Below, one piece after another: positions 32,474-40,323 of a stretch of 64,000 bases of DNA. The notes under the pieces are model-generated. The model was not told the DNA's origin, made no database searches, and saw only the letters and a program-made list of their open reading frames with translations. Made by a program: the position numbers and the translations under genes. Numbering within the stretch: position 1 is the stretch's first letter; every line of letters begins with the position of its first letter. Origin of the DNA: JAPSGM01 sp963777045 (GTDB taxonomy: Bacteria > Chloroflexota > Limnocylindria > QHBO01). The DNA is taken from positions 62,001-126,000 of the forward strand of contig CAVZPD010000006.1 in NCBI GenBank assembly GCA_963777045.1, read 5' to 3'.

Positions 32474-32494
32474 GACCGAAGGGTACTTTCGGTC
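32474..32494. promoter_or_regulatory. Dyad GACCGAA-N7-TTCGGTC in a divergent promoter region
   Basis: A perfect 7-bp inverted repeat lies between the BldC-like gene and the glycosyltransferase gene. On the minus strand TACTAT (near 32453-32458) could be the -10 of the regulator gene, with the dyad overlapping its -35 region. This would suit autoregulation. Confidence 0.4.
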
Positions 32495-32574
32495 GGGTCC
32501 GGGCAGTACGTTCCGTAGTGGCAGGTGTCCATGAAGCCTCGCATCGTCCCGATTCGCACGCCCCAGCCAGCCCG

Positions 32575-33522
32575 ATGAACGACGCGCCGCCCGACGTCGT
32601 GCAGCAGCTGCTGCAGGAGCGAGCAGCGGCGCGCGGACGGCGCGACTGGTCGACGGCCGATGCCCTCCGTGATCGCATCCGCGCGCTGGGCTGGGAGCCG
32701 GTCGACTCAGCGCACGGCTCGACCGCCCGTCCGGCGCTGCCCGAGGCGGGTGGTGCTGGCGCGACCGGCTACGCCCGGCCCGAGGATCTCGAATCGCTGC
32801 TCGAGCAGCCGGCGACGCTCGACGCGTCGGTGGTCGTGCAGACGGACGACCATCCCGCCGACCTCGCCCGCTTTGCCAAAGGCCTGCGCCAGCATGCTCC
32901 CGCCCTCGACTGGGAGCTGCTGGTGGTCGCCAACGGCACGAGCGGGGTCGACGAGCCCGCGGATTCGCTGACTGACCTTCCCGCCGTGGTACTGCCCACG
33001 ACCGCTCGGCTCGGATGGGCCGATGCCGCCAACCTGGGCCTGCGGCGCGCGCGGGGTCGAGCCGCGGTGCTCATGGACACATCGCTCGAGCCGACGGGGC
33101 CGTTCCTGGGCGCCCTCCTGGCGACGCTCGAGGCCGACGGCGTCGGCCTCGCCGGGCCGTGGGGGGTCGTCTCGGCGGACGCTCGACAGTTCGCGGCTGC
33201 TCCGCCGGGCGAGGTCGATGCGGTCGAGGCCTACTGCCTCGCCATCCGCCGCGACGCCCTGCGCCAGGTTGGCGGTTTCGATCGACGTTTCCGCTTCTAC
33301 CGCAACGCCGACCTGGACCTGTCGTTCGCCGTTCGCGACGCCGGATGGAGGGCCGTCGCCACCGGTGAGCTGCCCCTTCGCCGGCACGAGCACCGCGGCT
33401 GGAACTCGCTGCCCGAGGACGAGCGTGACCGCCTCAGCAAGCGGAACTTCTACCGCTTCCTCGACCACTGGGGGGATCGGCCCGACCTGCTGATCGCCAA
33501 CCGCGGCGCGAGCCGGTCGTGA
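32575..33522 (+). CDS. Glycosyltransferase family 2-like protein with CysS-tail-like N-terminus
   Basis: A 315-residue protein from ATG 32575 (an in-frame GTG at 32518 would add 19 residues). Residues about 5-50, LLQERAAARGRRDWSTADALRD with RIRALGWEPVDSAHGS, match the short C-terminal domain of cysteinyl-tRNA synthetases (pattern AR---DW--AD--RD-----G----D---G). Residues about 80-300 resemble a GT-A glycosyltransferase: WADAANLGLRRARG, the metal-site-like LMDTSLEPTG, a GGFDRRFRFYRNADLDLSFAVRDAGW acceptor region. The first part of the GT domain (VVVQTDDHPADLARFAKGL) is diverged. Combination of the two modules is unusual. It is coupled by GTGA to the next small gene. Function unknown; possibly sugar transfer to an envelope component. 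Confidence 0.65.
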   Translation: MNDAPPDVVQQLLQERAAARGRRDWSTADALRDRIRALGWEPVDSAHGSTARPALPEAGGAGATGYARPEDLESLLEQPATLDASVVVQTDDHPADLARFAKGLRQHAPALDWELLVVANGTSGVDEPADSLTDLPAVVLPTTARLGWADAANLGLRRARGRAAVLMDTSLEPTGPFLGALLATLEADGVGLAGPWGVVSADARQFAAAPPGEVDAVEAYCLAIRRDALRQVGGFDRRFRFYRNADLDLSFAVRDAGWRAVATGELPLRRHEHRGWNSLPEDERDRLSKRNFYRFLDHWGDRPDLLIANRGASRS

Positions 33523-33839
33523 GCCACCGCGTCCACGTGGTGCCGTGGCTGCGTCACGCAGGTCGGTTGCTGCTGCCGAACTGGGTGGCGATCACCGTCG
33601 GCCGCGACATCTTCGCCGCCCGGCCCCTCACCGAGCCCGAGCTGCGCCACGAGCTCGTCCACGTGGGACAGTGGCGCCGCCACGGCTGGTGGCTGGCGCC
33701 CCGCTACGCCCTGGCCTCATGGCGAGGCTGGCGCAGCGGCCACGGCTGGTACGCCGGCAACCGCTTCGAGATCGAAGCTCGCGCCGCCCAGCGATCAGCG
33801 CAGGACGAGGCCGGACTTCGAGACGAGGGTGTCGCCTGA
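33519..33839 (+). CDS. Small protein with HELVH putative zinc site
   Basis: A 106-residue protein. It has WVAITVGRDIFAARPLTEPELRHELVHVGQWRRHGWW, where HELVH fits the zinc-metalloprotease pattern HExxH, and a downstream YAGNRFEIEARA in which Glu could be the third ligand. The sequence resembles DUF4157-like minimal metallopeptidase domains, but I cannot name the family with certainty. GTG 33519 overlaps the glycosyltransferase stop (GTGA). The last 45 bp overlap the 3' end of the convergent DUF3352 gene. Confidence 0.6.
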   Translation: MSHRVHVVPWLRHAGRLLLPNWVAITVGRDIFAARPLTEPELRHELVHVGQWRRHGWWLAPRYALASWRGWRSGHGWYAGNRFEIEARAAQRSAQDEAGLRDEGVA

Positions 33840-35555
33840 GACCTTCGTCACGCTGGCGAGGTAGTCGAACGGCTCCAGGTCCGGCTTCATCGCCTCGTAG
33901 CTCGTGTCCCCACCCATGACGCTTTCCGCCGCCAGGCGCAATCCGGTCAGGTCGAGGAACATCGCTGCGGCGTTGTCCTGGCCGCCGAAGCGGTTGACCG
34001 CCGCGCTGAAGCGCTGGCTCTGCGCCAGCGAGTCAGACGCCTCCCGAGACAGCGCACCGGGCACGAACGCGTCGCCCAGGCCGATGAGCACGCGGTCGCC
34101 GTCGATGGCGTACTGCAGCGCCGGCGCGAACGGCGTGCCAAAGGCCGGCGCTCCGTTGGGCGCCATGCGGACCGTCGTCATCTCGACGCCGTCAACATCT
34201 TCGGTCTCCACGGTGATGCCGCTGCTCGGGTCGAGTGCCGCAAGCTCGGCGAACGAGCGCAGCTGTGAGAGCCGGCGCTCCGCGGCCGCCGGGTCGCTGG
34301 CGTCGAGCACCATCCCCACGTAGGCCTCCTGTCCGTCCCAGCCGGCGGTCACGGCTCCCGCCCCGATCCAGCTGACGAGCTCCTCCAGGTTGGCGCCCAG
34401 GGCCGACTCGACCTGGTCGAGCTGCTCGAGCATCTGGTCGCCGTCGGGAACGCTTGCGACGGAGGCCTTCATGGCGGCGACGAATGCCTCCAGGGAGGCG
34501 CCGACGCGCGTCGAATCGGCGTAGAAGATCGCGTCGGCCGGCACGGCCTGCGCCAGCGTCCGGCTGCCGTTCTCAGGCGTGAACGGGCCATCGGCAAGGT
34601 CAGAGGCGCTGTCGAAGAGGACGGCATCGGAGGCGAGCTCGACGGAGCCGACGGCGATGGCCGGGGTGGCATCCAGGTACGGCGCCAGCAGCTCGGCCAT
34701 GCCCGGCTGCATCGATTCGAGCTCCGTGCGCATCTCGGCCAGCATCGCGGCGCTGTTGACGACCGCCAGGCCAACCCGCTCTTCGGGGAGCGAGCCGAGC
34801 AGCTGCGAGACGTCGTCGCGGCCGGCCAGCGTTTCGCCCCCCGTCTCGGTATCGAGCGCCCGCACGACCTGCTCCTGGCCGCTGCCGAGAATGAGCTGGT
34901 CGGAGGTGACGGCGTAGGCGAATCCCGCGCCGGAGACCGACCCCATCATGTCGGCATCCAGGTCGAGGGCCCAGATCGTGGTCCCGTCGTGGTCGCTGCT
35001 GCTGAAGGTGACCCCGCTCTCCTCGAGCGTGGAGCGGACCTCGTCGGCGAGCGCTGTCGCGGCGGCTGGGTCGCGAACCCCGAAGAGTGCCAGCAGCGAC
35101 GGGAACTCGACCTGCGCCGGGTCCATGTTCATGGGGTAGTCCAGGAAGGCCATGGCCAGGCTGCCGTCGAACCATGGCGCGATGTCCGTCGAGTAGTCGA
35201 ACGGCGCGCCGCCGCTGGCAAGCGCGTCGTCGAGCGTCGCGGCCAGGGCATCGGTCAGGATCGCGTCGGCGTCGGCCGAGGGGAAGCGTTCGAGGAGGGC
35301 GCGCAGGTTGGCGCGCTGAGCGCCCGGCAGGTCGAAGCGGGCCTCGACGTACATGACCGTGTCACCCGGAACGTAGTCGGCGGCGCGTCCCAGCGAGGCG
35401 CCGGCGCGCGTGACCAGGACGCTGCCCAGCACGGCACCGATGGCAACAGCCAGGACGACCACGACCGCGATGACCGGGATGCGCCAACGATCGAGCGTCG
35501 CCGCGGTCGCGGACTGGCTGGCGGGTCGCTGGACGGTTGGCTGCTCGATGATCAT
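33795..35555 (-). CDS. DUF3352 domain-containing membrane-anchored protein
   Basis: A 586-residue protein. After a polar N-terminus, residues about 26-52 are a single membrane helix (IPVIAVVVVLAVAIGAVLGSVLV). The extracytoplasmic part begins AADYVPGDTVMYVEARFDLPG, the typical start of DUF3352 proteins of cyanobacteria and Chloroflexota. Repeated features include DADAILTDAL, WFDGSLAMAFLDYP, LALFGVRDPAAATALADEV and a C-terminal IDGDRVLIGLGDAFVPGAL. The domain binds no known ligand. ATG 35555 is supported by AGGAGGGA 8 nt upstream, one of the best ribosome binding sites here. The reading frame beyond it to 35789 is shadow. It is probably monocistronic. Confidence 0.85.
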   Translation of the reverse strand: MIIEQPTVQRPASQSATAATLDRWRIPVIAVVVVLAVAIGAVLGSVLVTRAGASLGRAADYVPGDTVMYVEARFDLPGAQRANLRALLERFPSADADAILTDALAATLDDALASGGAPFDYSTDIAPWFDGSLAMAFLDYPMNMDPAQVEFPSLLALFGVRDPAAATALADEVRSTLEESGVTFSSSDHDGTTIWALDLDADMMGSVSGAGFAYAVTSDQLILGSGQEQVVRALDTETGGETLAGRDDVSQLLGSLPEERVGLAVVNSAAMLAEMRTELESMQPGMAELLAPYLDATPAIAVGSVELASDAVLFDSASDLADGPFTPENGSRTLAQAVPADAIFYADSTRVGASLEAFVAAMKASVASVPDGDQMLEQLDQVESALGANLEELVSWIGAGAVTAGWDGQEAYVGMVLDASDPAAAERRLSQLRSFAELAALDPSSGITVETEDVDGVEMTTVRMAPNGAPAFGTPFAPALQYAIDGDRVLIGLGDAFVPGALSREASDSLAQSQRFSAAVNRFGGQDNAAAMFLDLTGLRLAAESVMGGDTSYEAMKPDLEPFDYLASVTKVSGDTLVSKSGLVLR

Positions 35556-35638
35556 GCGGGGACTCCCTCCTGGAACGGTGCCGATCGGCCGCGCGCTAGC
35601 ATGCGGATCTCGGCCGGCGAGTGCAAGAGCCGAAGGTC

Positions 35639-35974
35639 CTAGCGATGCCCCTCGAGGCAGGTGCAGCCGCGTGGACCAACCACAGCAGCGTGCGGCGTGC
35701 CCGGCGGCAGCACGAACCCGTCGCCCGGCTCCAGGTTCACCGCCTCCGCATCCGCCCCCACCAGGAAGGTGATCGATCCGGCGGCGCACATGAGCAGCTT
35801 CGTGTACCCATGCTCGTGCACCGGATAGCGGTCGTTCGGGCCGTTCGACCAGGCGTACGGCTCCACGCCGGCGTCCCGCAGGCGGGCGGCAACGCTGGCG
35901 GCGCTCGGTGCATCGGCGCGGTCCCAGGCCAGAACCTCCAGCGGACGCGGCAGGCGGCGGGCGTCGTCGCTCAT
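35639..35974 (-). CDS. Cupin domain protein
   Basis: A 111-residue single-domain cupin. The metal-binding motif 1 appears as RYPVHEHGYTKLLMCAAGSITFLVG (HxH then downstream Gly) and motif 2 as LEPGDGFVLPPGTPHAAVVGP (PGD...P...H). The C-terminus has GCTCLEGH. Small cupins of this form bind metal or small ligands. ATG 35974 overlaps the stop of the PotC-type permease (ATGA), so it is the last gene of the polyamine-type importer operon and may act on or sense the transported compound. That link is inferred from position. Confidence 0.8.
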   Translation of the reverse strand: MSDDARRLPRPLEVLAWDRADAPSAASVAARLRDAGVEPYAWSNGPNDRYPVHEHGYTKLLMCAAGSITFLVGADAEAVNLEPGDGFVLPPGTPHAAVVGPRGCTCLEGHR

Positions 35975-36771
35975 CGCGTCACCGCCGCCCCATCGCCGGC
36001 GATGCGCTGGGCGATGTAGACCGGGATGACCGAGAGCAGCACGAGCAGGAGAGCCACCACGTTCACGACCGGCACCTCGTTCGGGCGCTGGATGGCGCCG
36101 AGGATGTAGAGCGGAATCGTCTCGGTCCCGGGCCCCGCCGTGAAGTTGGTGACGATGACCTCGTCGAACGAGAGGGCGAAGGCGAGCAGGCCGCCGGACA
36201 GGAGCGCGGTCCGGGCGAGCGGCAGGGTGATGCGCCGGAAGGTCTGGAACGTGTCGGCGCCGAGGTCGGCGGACGCCTCCTCGCCCGAGCGAGGCAGGCG
36301 GCGCAGGCGCGCGATCACGTTGTTGTAGGCGATCACCACGCAGAAGGTGGCGTGGCCGATGATGATCGTCGGCAGGCCAAAGCCGATCCCCAGCGTTCGG
36401 AAGGTGGCCGCCAGGGCGATCCCGGTTACGACACCGGGCAGCGCAATGGGCAGCACCAGCAGGAACGAGACGGTGTCACGGCCGAAGAAGCGGAAGCGCG
36501 AGACGGCGAGGGCGGCTGCCGTTCCCAGCACCAGGGCGATCAGGGTGGCACCCGACGCTGCCAGCACCGAGGTCAGGAAGGCGCTCAGCACGCGCGAGTT
36601 GGCCAGCGCCTCGGCAAACCAGTGCAGCGAGATGCCGGTCGGCGGCCACGCCTGCGATCGGCTGGGGTTGAAGGCGTAGATGGCGACGATGATCAGGGGC
36701 AGGTAGATGAAGGCCAGGATGAGCCAGGTCGTCACCCGCAGGCCGATGCGAACCCAGCGCGACTCGGTCAT
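35971..36771 (-). CDS. Spermidine/putrescine-type ABC transporter permease (PotC-like)
   Basis: A 266-residue permease with six helices. The N-terminus reads LRVTTWLILAFIYLPLIIVAIYAFNPSRS, the usual PotC start. WFAEALANSRVLSAFLTSVLAA is the conserved periplasmic segment, and the cytoplasmic EAA loop reads EEASADLGADTFQTFRRITLPL. The end has a six-helix pattern finishing VIPVYIAQRIAGDG. With the PotB-like protein it forms the channel of an importer for polyamines or related cations. It lies 10 bp after potB and overlaps the cupin gene. Confidence 0.9.
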   Translation of the reverse strand: MTESRWVRIGLRVTTWLILAFIYLPLIIVAIYAFNPSRSQAWPPTGISLHWFAEALANSRVLSAFLTSVLAASGATLIALVLGTAAALAVSRFRFFGRDTVSFLLVLPIALPGVVTGIALAATFRTLGIGFGLPTIIIGHATFCVVIAYNNVIARLRRLPRSGEEASADLGADTFQTFRRITLPLARTALLSGGLLAFALSFDEVIVTNFTAGPGTETIPLYILGAIQRPNEVPVVNVVALLLVLLSVIPVYIAQRIAGDGAAVTR

Positions 36772-36781
36772 GCCGCCGTCC

Positions 36782-37675
36782 TCACAGCGACTCGAAGGCG
36801 CCCATGCGCCGAGCGGCGAGGAGGTAGCCCACGATCACCACGATCGGGAGGAACGAGTAGGCGGCCGCGAGGGGCAGGCTGCCCAGGGCGGAGTTGTCGT
36901 AGATCACGTTGCCGATGAACTTCGTGTCCGAGACGAAGTCGGGGGTGATGTAGTCGCCCATGGAGAGCGAGAAGGTGAAGATGCTGCCGGCCGCCACCGC
37001 CGGCAGGATCGCGGGCAGCACCACGCGCCGGAAGGTGGTGGCCGCCCGCGCGCCAAGGTCCGCCGACGCCTCCAGCAGCGAGTTTGGCAGCCGCTCCAGC
37101 GCCGCGTAGATGGGCAGGATCATGTACGGCAGCCACAGGTAGGTGAGCACCAGCCAGGAGTTCGCCACCTGGTTCACTCCCGGCCCGTTCAGGCCCAGCG
37201 GCTCGAGCGCCCAGTCGAGCAGGCCGTTGCCCTGCAGGATGACCCGCCAGGCGTAGATCTTGACCAGGTACGACGCCCAGAGCGGCATCAGCACCGCGAT
37301 GACCATGATCCGCCGGGTGCGCACCGATGCGACGCGCGCCAGGTAGTAGGCGATCGGAAAGGCCAGCAGGGCGTCGGCGAGGGTCACCGCCGCCGCCACC
37401 GCTACGGTCCTCACCGCGATGGTGCGGTACACCTCCACGGTGAAGAGGGTGACGAAGGAATCGAGCGTGAAGGTGTGCTCCACGCGACCGGTGAAGGGAT
37501 CGTTCCGCCAGAAGGCGTTCAGCAGGAGGATCGCCAGGGACCCGAGGTAGGCCAGGCCCAGCCAGGCCAGCGGCGAGCTGAGCAGGGCCACGAGCTGCAT
37601 CTTCGGACGTCGGTAGAACCAGATCGCCGCGCGGCGTGCGAGGCCTGACGGCGGATCCGCGGTGTCAGCGGTCAT
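36782..37675 (-). CDS. Spermidine/putrescine-type ABC transporter permease (PotB-like)
   Basis: A 297-residue permease with six helices. It has a basic N-terminus, a first helix (SSPLAWLGLAYLGSLAILLLNAF), the periplasmic SFVTLFTVEVYRTIAVRTVAVAAAVTLADALLAFPIAYYLA stretch (key PotB residues T-----TL----G-P-AY-LA), and an EAA loop LLEASADLGARAATTFRRVVLPAILP. GDYITPDFVSDTKFIGNVIYD matches the PotB-type segment after the loop. It follows the binding-protein gene after a 94-bp gap with a strong hairpin, and sits 10 bp before potC. Confidence 0.9.
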   Translation of the reverse strand: MTADTADPPSGLARRAAIWFYRRPKMQLVALLSSPLAWLGLAYLGSLAILLLNAFWRNDPFTGRVEHTFTLDSFVTLFTVEVYRTIAVRTVAVAAAVTLADALLAFPIAYYLARVASVRTRRIMVIAVLMPLWASYLVKIYAWRVILQGNGLLDWALEPLGLNGPGVNQVANSWLVLTYLWLPYMILPIYAALERLPNSLLEASADLGARAATTFRRVVLPAILPAVAAGSIFTFSLSMGDYITPDFVSDTKFIGNVIYDNSALGSLPLAAAYSFLPIVVIVGYLLAARRMGAFESL

Positions 37676-37710
37676 CGGTCTCGGTCATCGACAGGTTCGG
37701 CGGGGAAAGC

Positions 37711-37745
37711 GTGCTCCCCGGCGGAGCGAGCCAACCGGGGAGCAC
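37711..37745 (-). terminator. Intercistronic hairpin behind the polyamine-binding protein gene
   Basis: GTGCTCCCCGG (37711-37721) pairs perfectly with CCGGGGAGCAC (37735-37745) across a 13-nt loop. There is no T-run. It lies between the binding-protein stop (37770) and the PotB start (37675), the same position as the hairpin in the peptide importer operon. Confidence 0.6.
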
Positions 37746-37769
37746 AGTGTACGGCCGAGAGGCTGCGAA

Positions 37770-38951
37770 TCAGCCGCCCGTGACGGTGGTCCAGGCCTGG
37801 ATCCAGTCATCGATGTTCTTGCACGACGTCGACGAGTCGTCGTCGTAGCAGTCGTCGCGAGGCGTGCTCCAGAAGTACACCTTGCTGAAGTAGTCCTCGT
37901 CGGTGGCGTGGAAGGTCTCGCAGTGCCCGGGGGAGAGCTCCTCCGCCTTGTCGCAGGCGGCCTGGCTGACCGGCGCCTCGCCGAACCAGACGGTGGCCTG
38001 CGCGTTGGCATCGGGACTCAGCATCCAGTCCATCCATCGGTACATGCAGCCGGGATGCGCGGCGTCCTTGGCGATCATCCAGGTGTCCGACCAGCCGGTC
38101 GAGCCCTCGTCGGGCAGCGTCACGGCGACCGGCGCCTCCGGATCGTCCGCCGTGATCACGTTGTACTGGTACTGCCAGGTCGTGCCGGCGAGCATGTCGC
38201 CGGAGCCGAACGAGGCGATCTGGTCGGTGGCGAAGCCCCAGTACTCGCCGACGAGGTCATGCTGCTGCTCCAGGAGGGCCACCGCCGCGTCGAACTGCTC
38301 CTGGTTGAGCTGGTAGATGTCGCCGATGCCGAGCTCCGGGTTGGTCTGCTTGAGGTGCAGCGCCGCATCGGCGATGTAGATCGACGAGTTGTAGACGCTG
38401 ATCTTGCCGGCCGCCGGCGAATCGGTGTCCCAGACGACGTCCCAGCTGGTGGGGGCGTTGGGGAACGTATCGGTGTTGTACATGAGGAGGTTGGCACCGC
38501 GTCCGTGCGGGGTGCCGTAAGAAACGCCGTCAACGGTGTTGTGCGGCTGGTCCTTCAGCCCGTCGAAGACGTCCGCGTAGTTCGGGATCAGGTCCAGGTT
38601 GACCGGCTGGACGTATCCGCCGGCAATCAGGCGCAAGGTTGCGTCGCCGGAGGCAGAGATGCCGTCGTAGTTGCCGGTCTGCATGAGCGAGACGCCGTTG
38701 GCCGAGTCGGTCATGTCGGTGGTGTGCACCGTGCAGCCGGTCTCGTCCTGGAACGGCGTCACCCAGTCGTAGGCGGGGTCGTTCTGCCCGTTCTCCGCGT
38801 ATCCGGCCCAGATCACGAGGTTCAGCTCGTCCTCTGCGTCCGGCAGGCTGGAGAGCATCCCGCTTGGGGCCGCGGAGCTGCCGCTCCCCCCGCAGGCCGC
38901 TGACACGAGCGCCAAGACCGCCAGCGCGGCCGGGATCCGTAGGGTCCTCAT
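37770..38951 (-). CDS. Spermidine/putrescine-type substrate-binding lipoprotein (PotD-like)
   Basis: A 393-residue extracellular binding protein with a lipoprotein signal ending LVSAACGG. The mature part has LNLVIWAGYAENGQ, where PotD proteins read L-VY-W--Y, then WVTPFQDETGCTVHTTDMTDSANGVSLMQTGNYDGI and VDGVSYGTPHGRGANLLMYNTD, both typical of the PotD/PotF fold. The C-terminus has paired cysteines (DDCYDDDSSTSCKN). It delivers polyamine-like or related substrates to PotB/PotC. ATG 38951 has GGAG 8 nt upstream; ATG 38972, which overlaps the ATPase stop by ATGA, is the alternative start. Confidence 0.88.
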   Translation of the reverse strand: MRTLRIPAALAVLALVSAACGGSGSSAAPSGMLSSLPDAEDELNLVIWAGYAENGQNDPAYDWVTPFQDETGCTVHTTDMTDSANGVSLMQTGNYDGISASGDATLRLIAGGYVQPVNLDLIPNYADVFDGLKDQPHNTVDGVSYGTPHGRGANLLMYNTDTFPNAPTSWDVVWDTDSPAAGKISVYNSSIYIADAALHLKQTNPELGIGDIYQLNQEQFDAAVALLEQQHDLVGEYWGFATDQIASFGSGDMLAGTTWQYQYNVITADDPEAPVAVTLPDEGSTGWSDTWMIAKDAAHPGCMYRWMDWMLSPDANAQATVWFGEAPVSQAACDKAEELSPGHCETFHATDEDYFSKVYFWSTPRDDCYDDDSSTSCKNIDDWIQAWTTVTGG

Positions 38952-38968
38952 CTGTCTTCTCCGCTCCT

Positions 38969-40066
38969 TCATTCCCCTGTCGAGTCCTGGCTCCCTGCCA
39001 GTGACAGCACGTGCTGCCGTTTCCAGATCAGCCGCACTGGCCGCCCCTGGGCGAGCAGCGCCTCCATCGAGGAGGTCTGCAGGTTCTGGCGGGTCACCAC
39101 CAGCTCGCCGCCGATGTCGAGAGCGACGACGTAGCGAGTGTCTGACCCGAGGTAGATAACGTCGCGCACGCGGCCGTCCGCCGCGTGCTCATCGGCCGCC
39201 GGCGCCTCGTCGGCCTGTGCCATGCGAATCTTCTCCGGGCGCACGGTGAACGTCCCGTCAGCGCCAAGCACCGACCGTGCTGCCTCTCCCTTCAACAGGT
39301 TCGATGTCCCGACGAATCCCGCCACGAAGGTCGTGGCGGGATGCTCGTAGACATCCGCCGGCGTGCCGACCTGCTCGATCCTGCCGTGATTGAAGACGGC
39401 CATCCGGTCGCTCATGGTGAGCGCCTCTTCCTGGTCGTGGGTGACGTAGATGAAGGTGATCCCGACCTGCGTCTGGATCGCTTTGAGCTCGATCTGCATC
39501 TCCTGCCGCAGCTTCAGGTCGAGCGCCCCGAGCGGCTCGTCGAGCAGCAGCACGCGCGGGCGGTTGACCAGGGCACGGGCAAGCGCCACGCGCTGCCGCT
39601 GCCCACCGGAGAGCTGCGCGGGCCGCCGGCGCTCGTAGCCCTCCAGCCGCACCTGTGTCAGGGCCTCCGTCACCCGCCGATGTCGCTCGTCCCGCGGCAC
39701 CCTTCGGACGGTGAGCCCGTACGCCACGTTGTCGCCCACCGACATGTGCGGGAAGAGGGCGTAGTCCTGGAATACGGTGTTCACGTCGCGGTCGAACGGC
39801 GGAACCTGGGTCACGTCGCGTCCGTGCAGCAGGATGCGTCCCTGGCTGGGCTGCTCGAAGCCGGCGATCATGCGCAGCGTCGTGGTCTTTCCCGAGCCCG
39901 ACGGACCCAGCATGGAGAAGAACTCCCCATCGCCGATCTCGAGGTCCACCCCGGCGACAGCGGTGAGCTCCCCGAAGCGCTTCACGAGCGAGTCCAGGTG
40001 GACCGCCGGGGTCTCGGGCTCGGAGACCGCATCTTGCGAGAGGGTATCGGGCAGGGTCGCGCTCAT
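38969..40066 (-). CDS. potA: Spermidine/putrescine-type ABC transporter ATP-binding protein (PotA-like)
   Basis: A 365-residue ATPase. Motifs in order are Walker A GPSGSGKTT, Q-loop NTVFQDYALFPHM, signature LSGGQRQRVALARAL, Walker B VLLLDEPLGALD and H-loop YVTHDQEEAL. The C-terminal third is a TOBE domain (TSNLLKGEAARSVLGADGTFTVRPEKIRMA, then GRVRDVIYLGSDTRYVV), as in PotA and other CUT1/POPT ATPases. It leads the operon A-D-B-C-cupin. ATG 40066 has no clear ribosome binding site; a TAGGTT lies 12 nt upstream. The divergent EamA transporter begins about 260 bp away. Confidence 0.9.
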   Translation of the reverse strand: MSATLPDTLSQDAVSEPETPAVHLDSLVKRFGELTAVAGVDLEIGDGEFFSMLGPSGSGKTTTLRMIAGFEQPSQGRILLHGRDVTQVPPFDRDVNTVFQDYALFPHMSVGDNVAYGLTVRRVPRDERHRRVTEALTQVRLEGYERRRPAQLSGGQRQRVALARALVNRPRVLLLDEPLGALDLKLRQEMQIELKAIQTQVGITFIYVTHDQEEALTMSDRMAVFNHGRIEQVGTPADVYEHPATTFVAGFVGTSNLLKGEAARSVLGADGTFTVRPEKIRMAQADEAPAADEHAADGRVRDVIYLGSDTRYVVALDIGGELVVTRQNLQTSSMEALLAQGRPVRLIWKRQHVLSLAGSQDSTGE

Positions 40067-40217
40067 CGGTTCGACGGCAACCTACTCCTCGTCGTCCGGC
40101 GCCGGCCGCGGGGGTAAACGGGGCTCGGGCATCCAGGGACTGGCGCACTCTGCTGCGCCGAACCGCCTGCTGTCAAGGGATTCCGCAGCAATCGTCCACG
40201 TGATCTCCCGATCCAAC

Positions 40218-40245
40218 GTTTCACGGCGGCGTTGCTGCCTGAAAC
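40218..40245. repeat. Hairpin GTTTCA...TGAAAC in a divergent promoter region
   Basis: GTTTCA (40218-40223) pairs with TGAAAC (40240-40245). After a bulged C, GGCGGC pairs with GCTGCC around a GTT loop. The left side contains CAACGTTTCACG (40214-40225), a 12-mer that also occurs in the dyad array at 45.6-45.8 kb. The 257-bp space between potA and the EamA gene holds no ORF. Confidence 0.5.
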
Positions 40246-40323
40246 CGCGATATGCGGCTGGTAGAGTCGCCGTTCGCGGACCTCCCGACGGCAGGCCGCG
40301 CGAGCAGTGCGTGGAGGTGGGAG

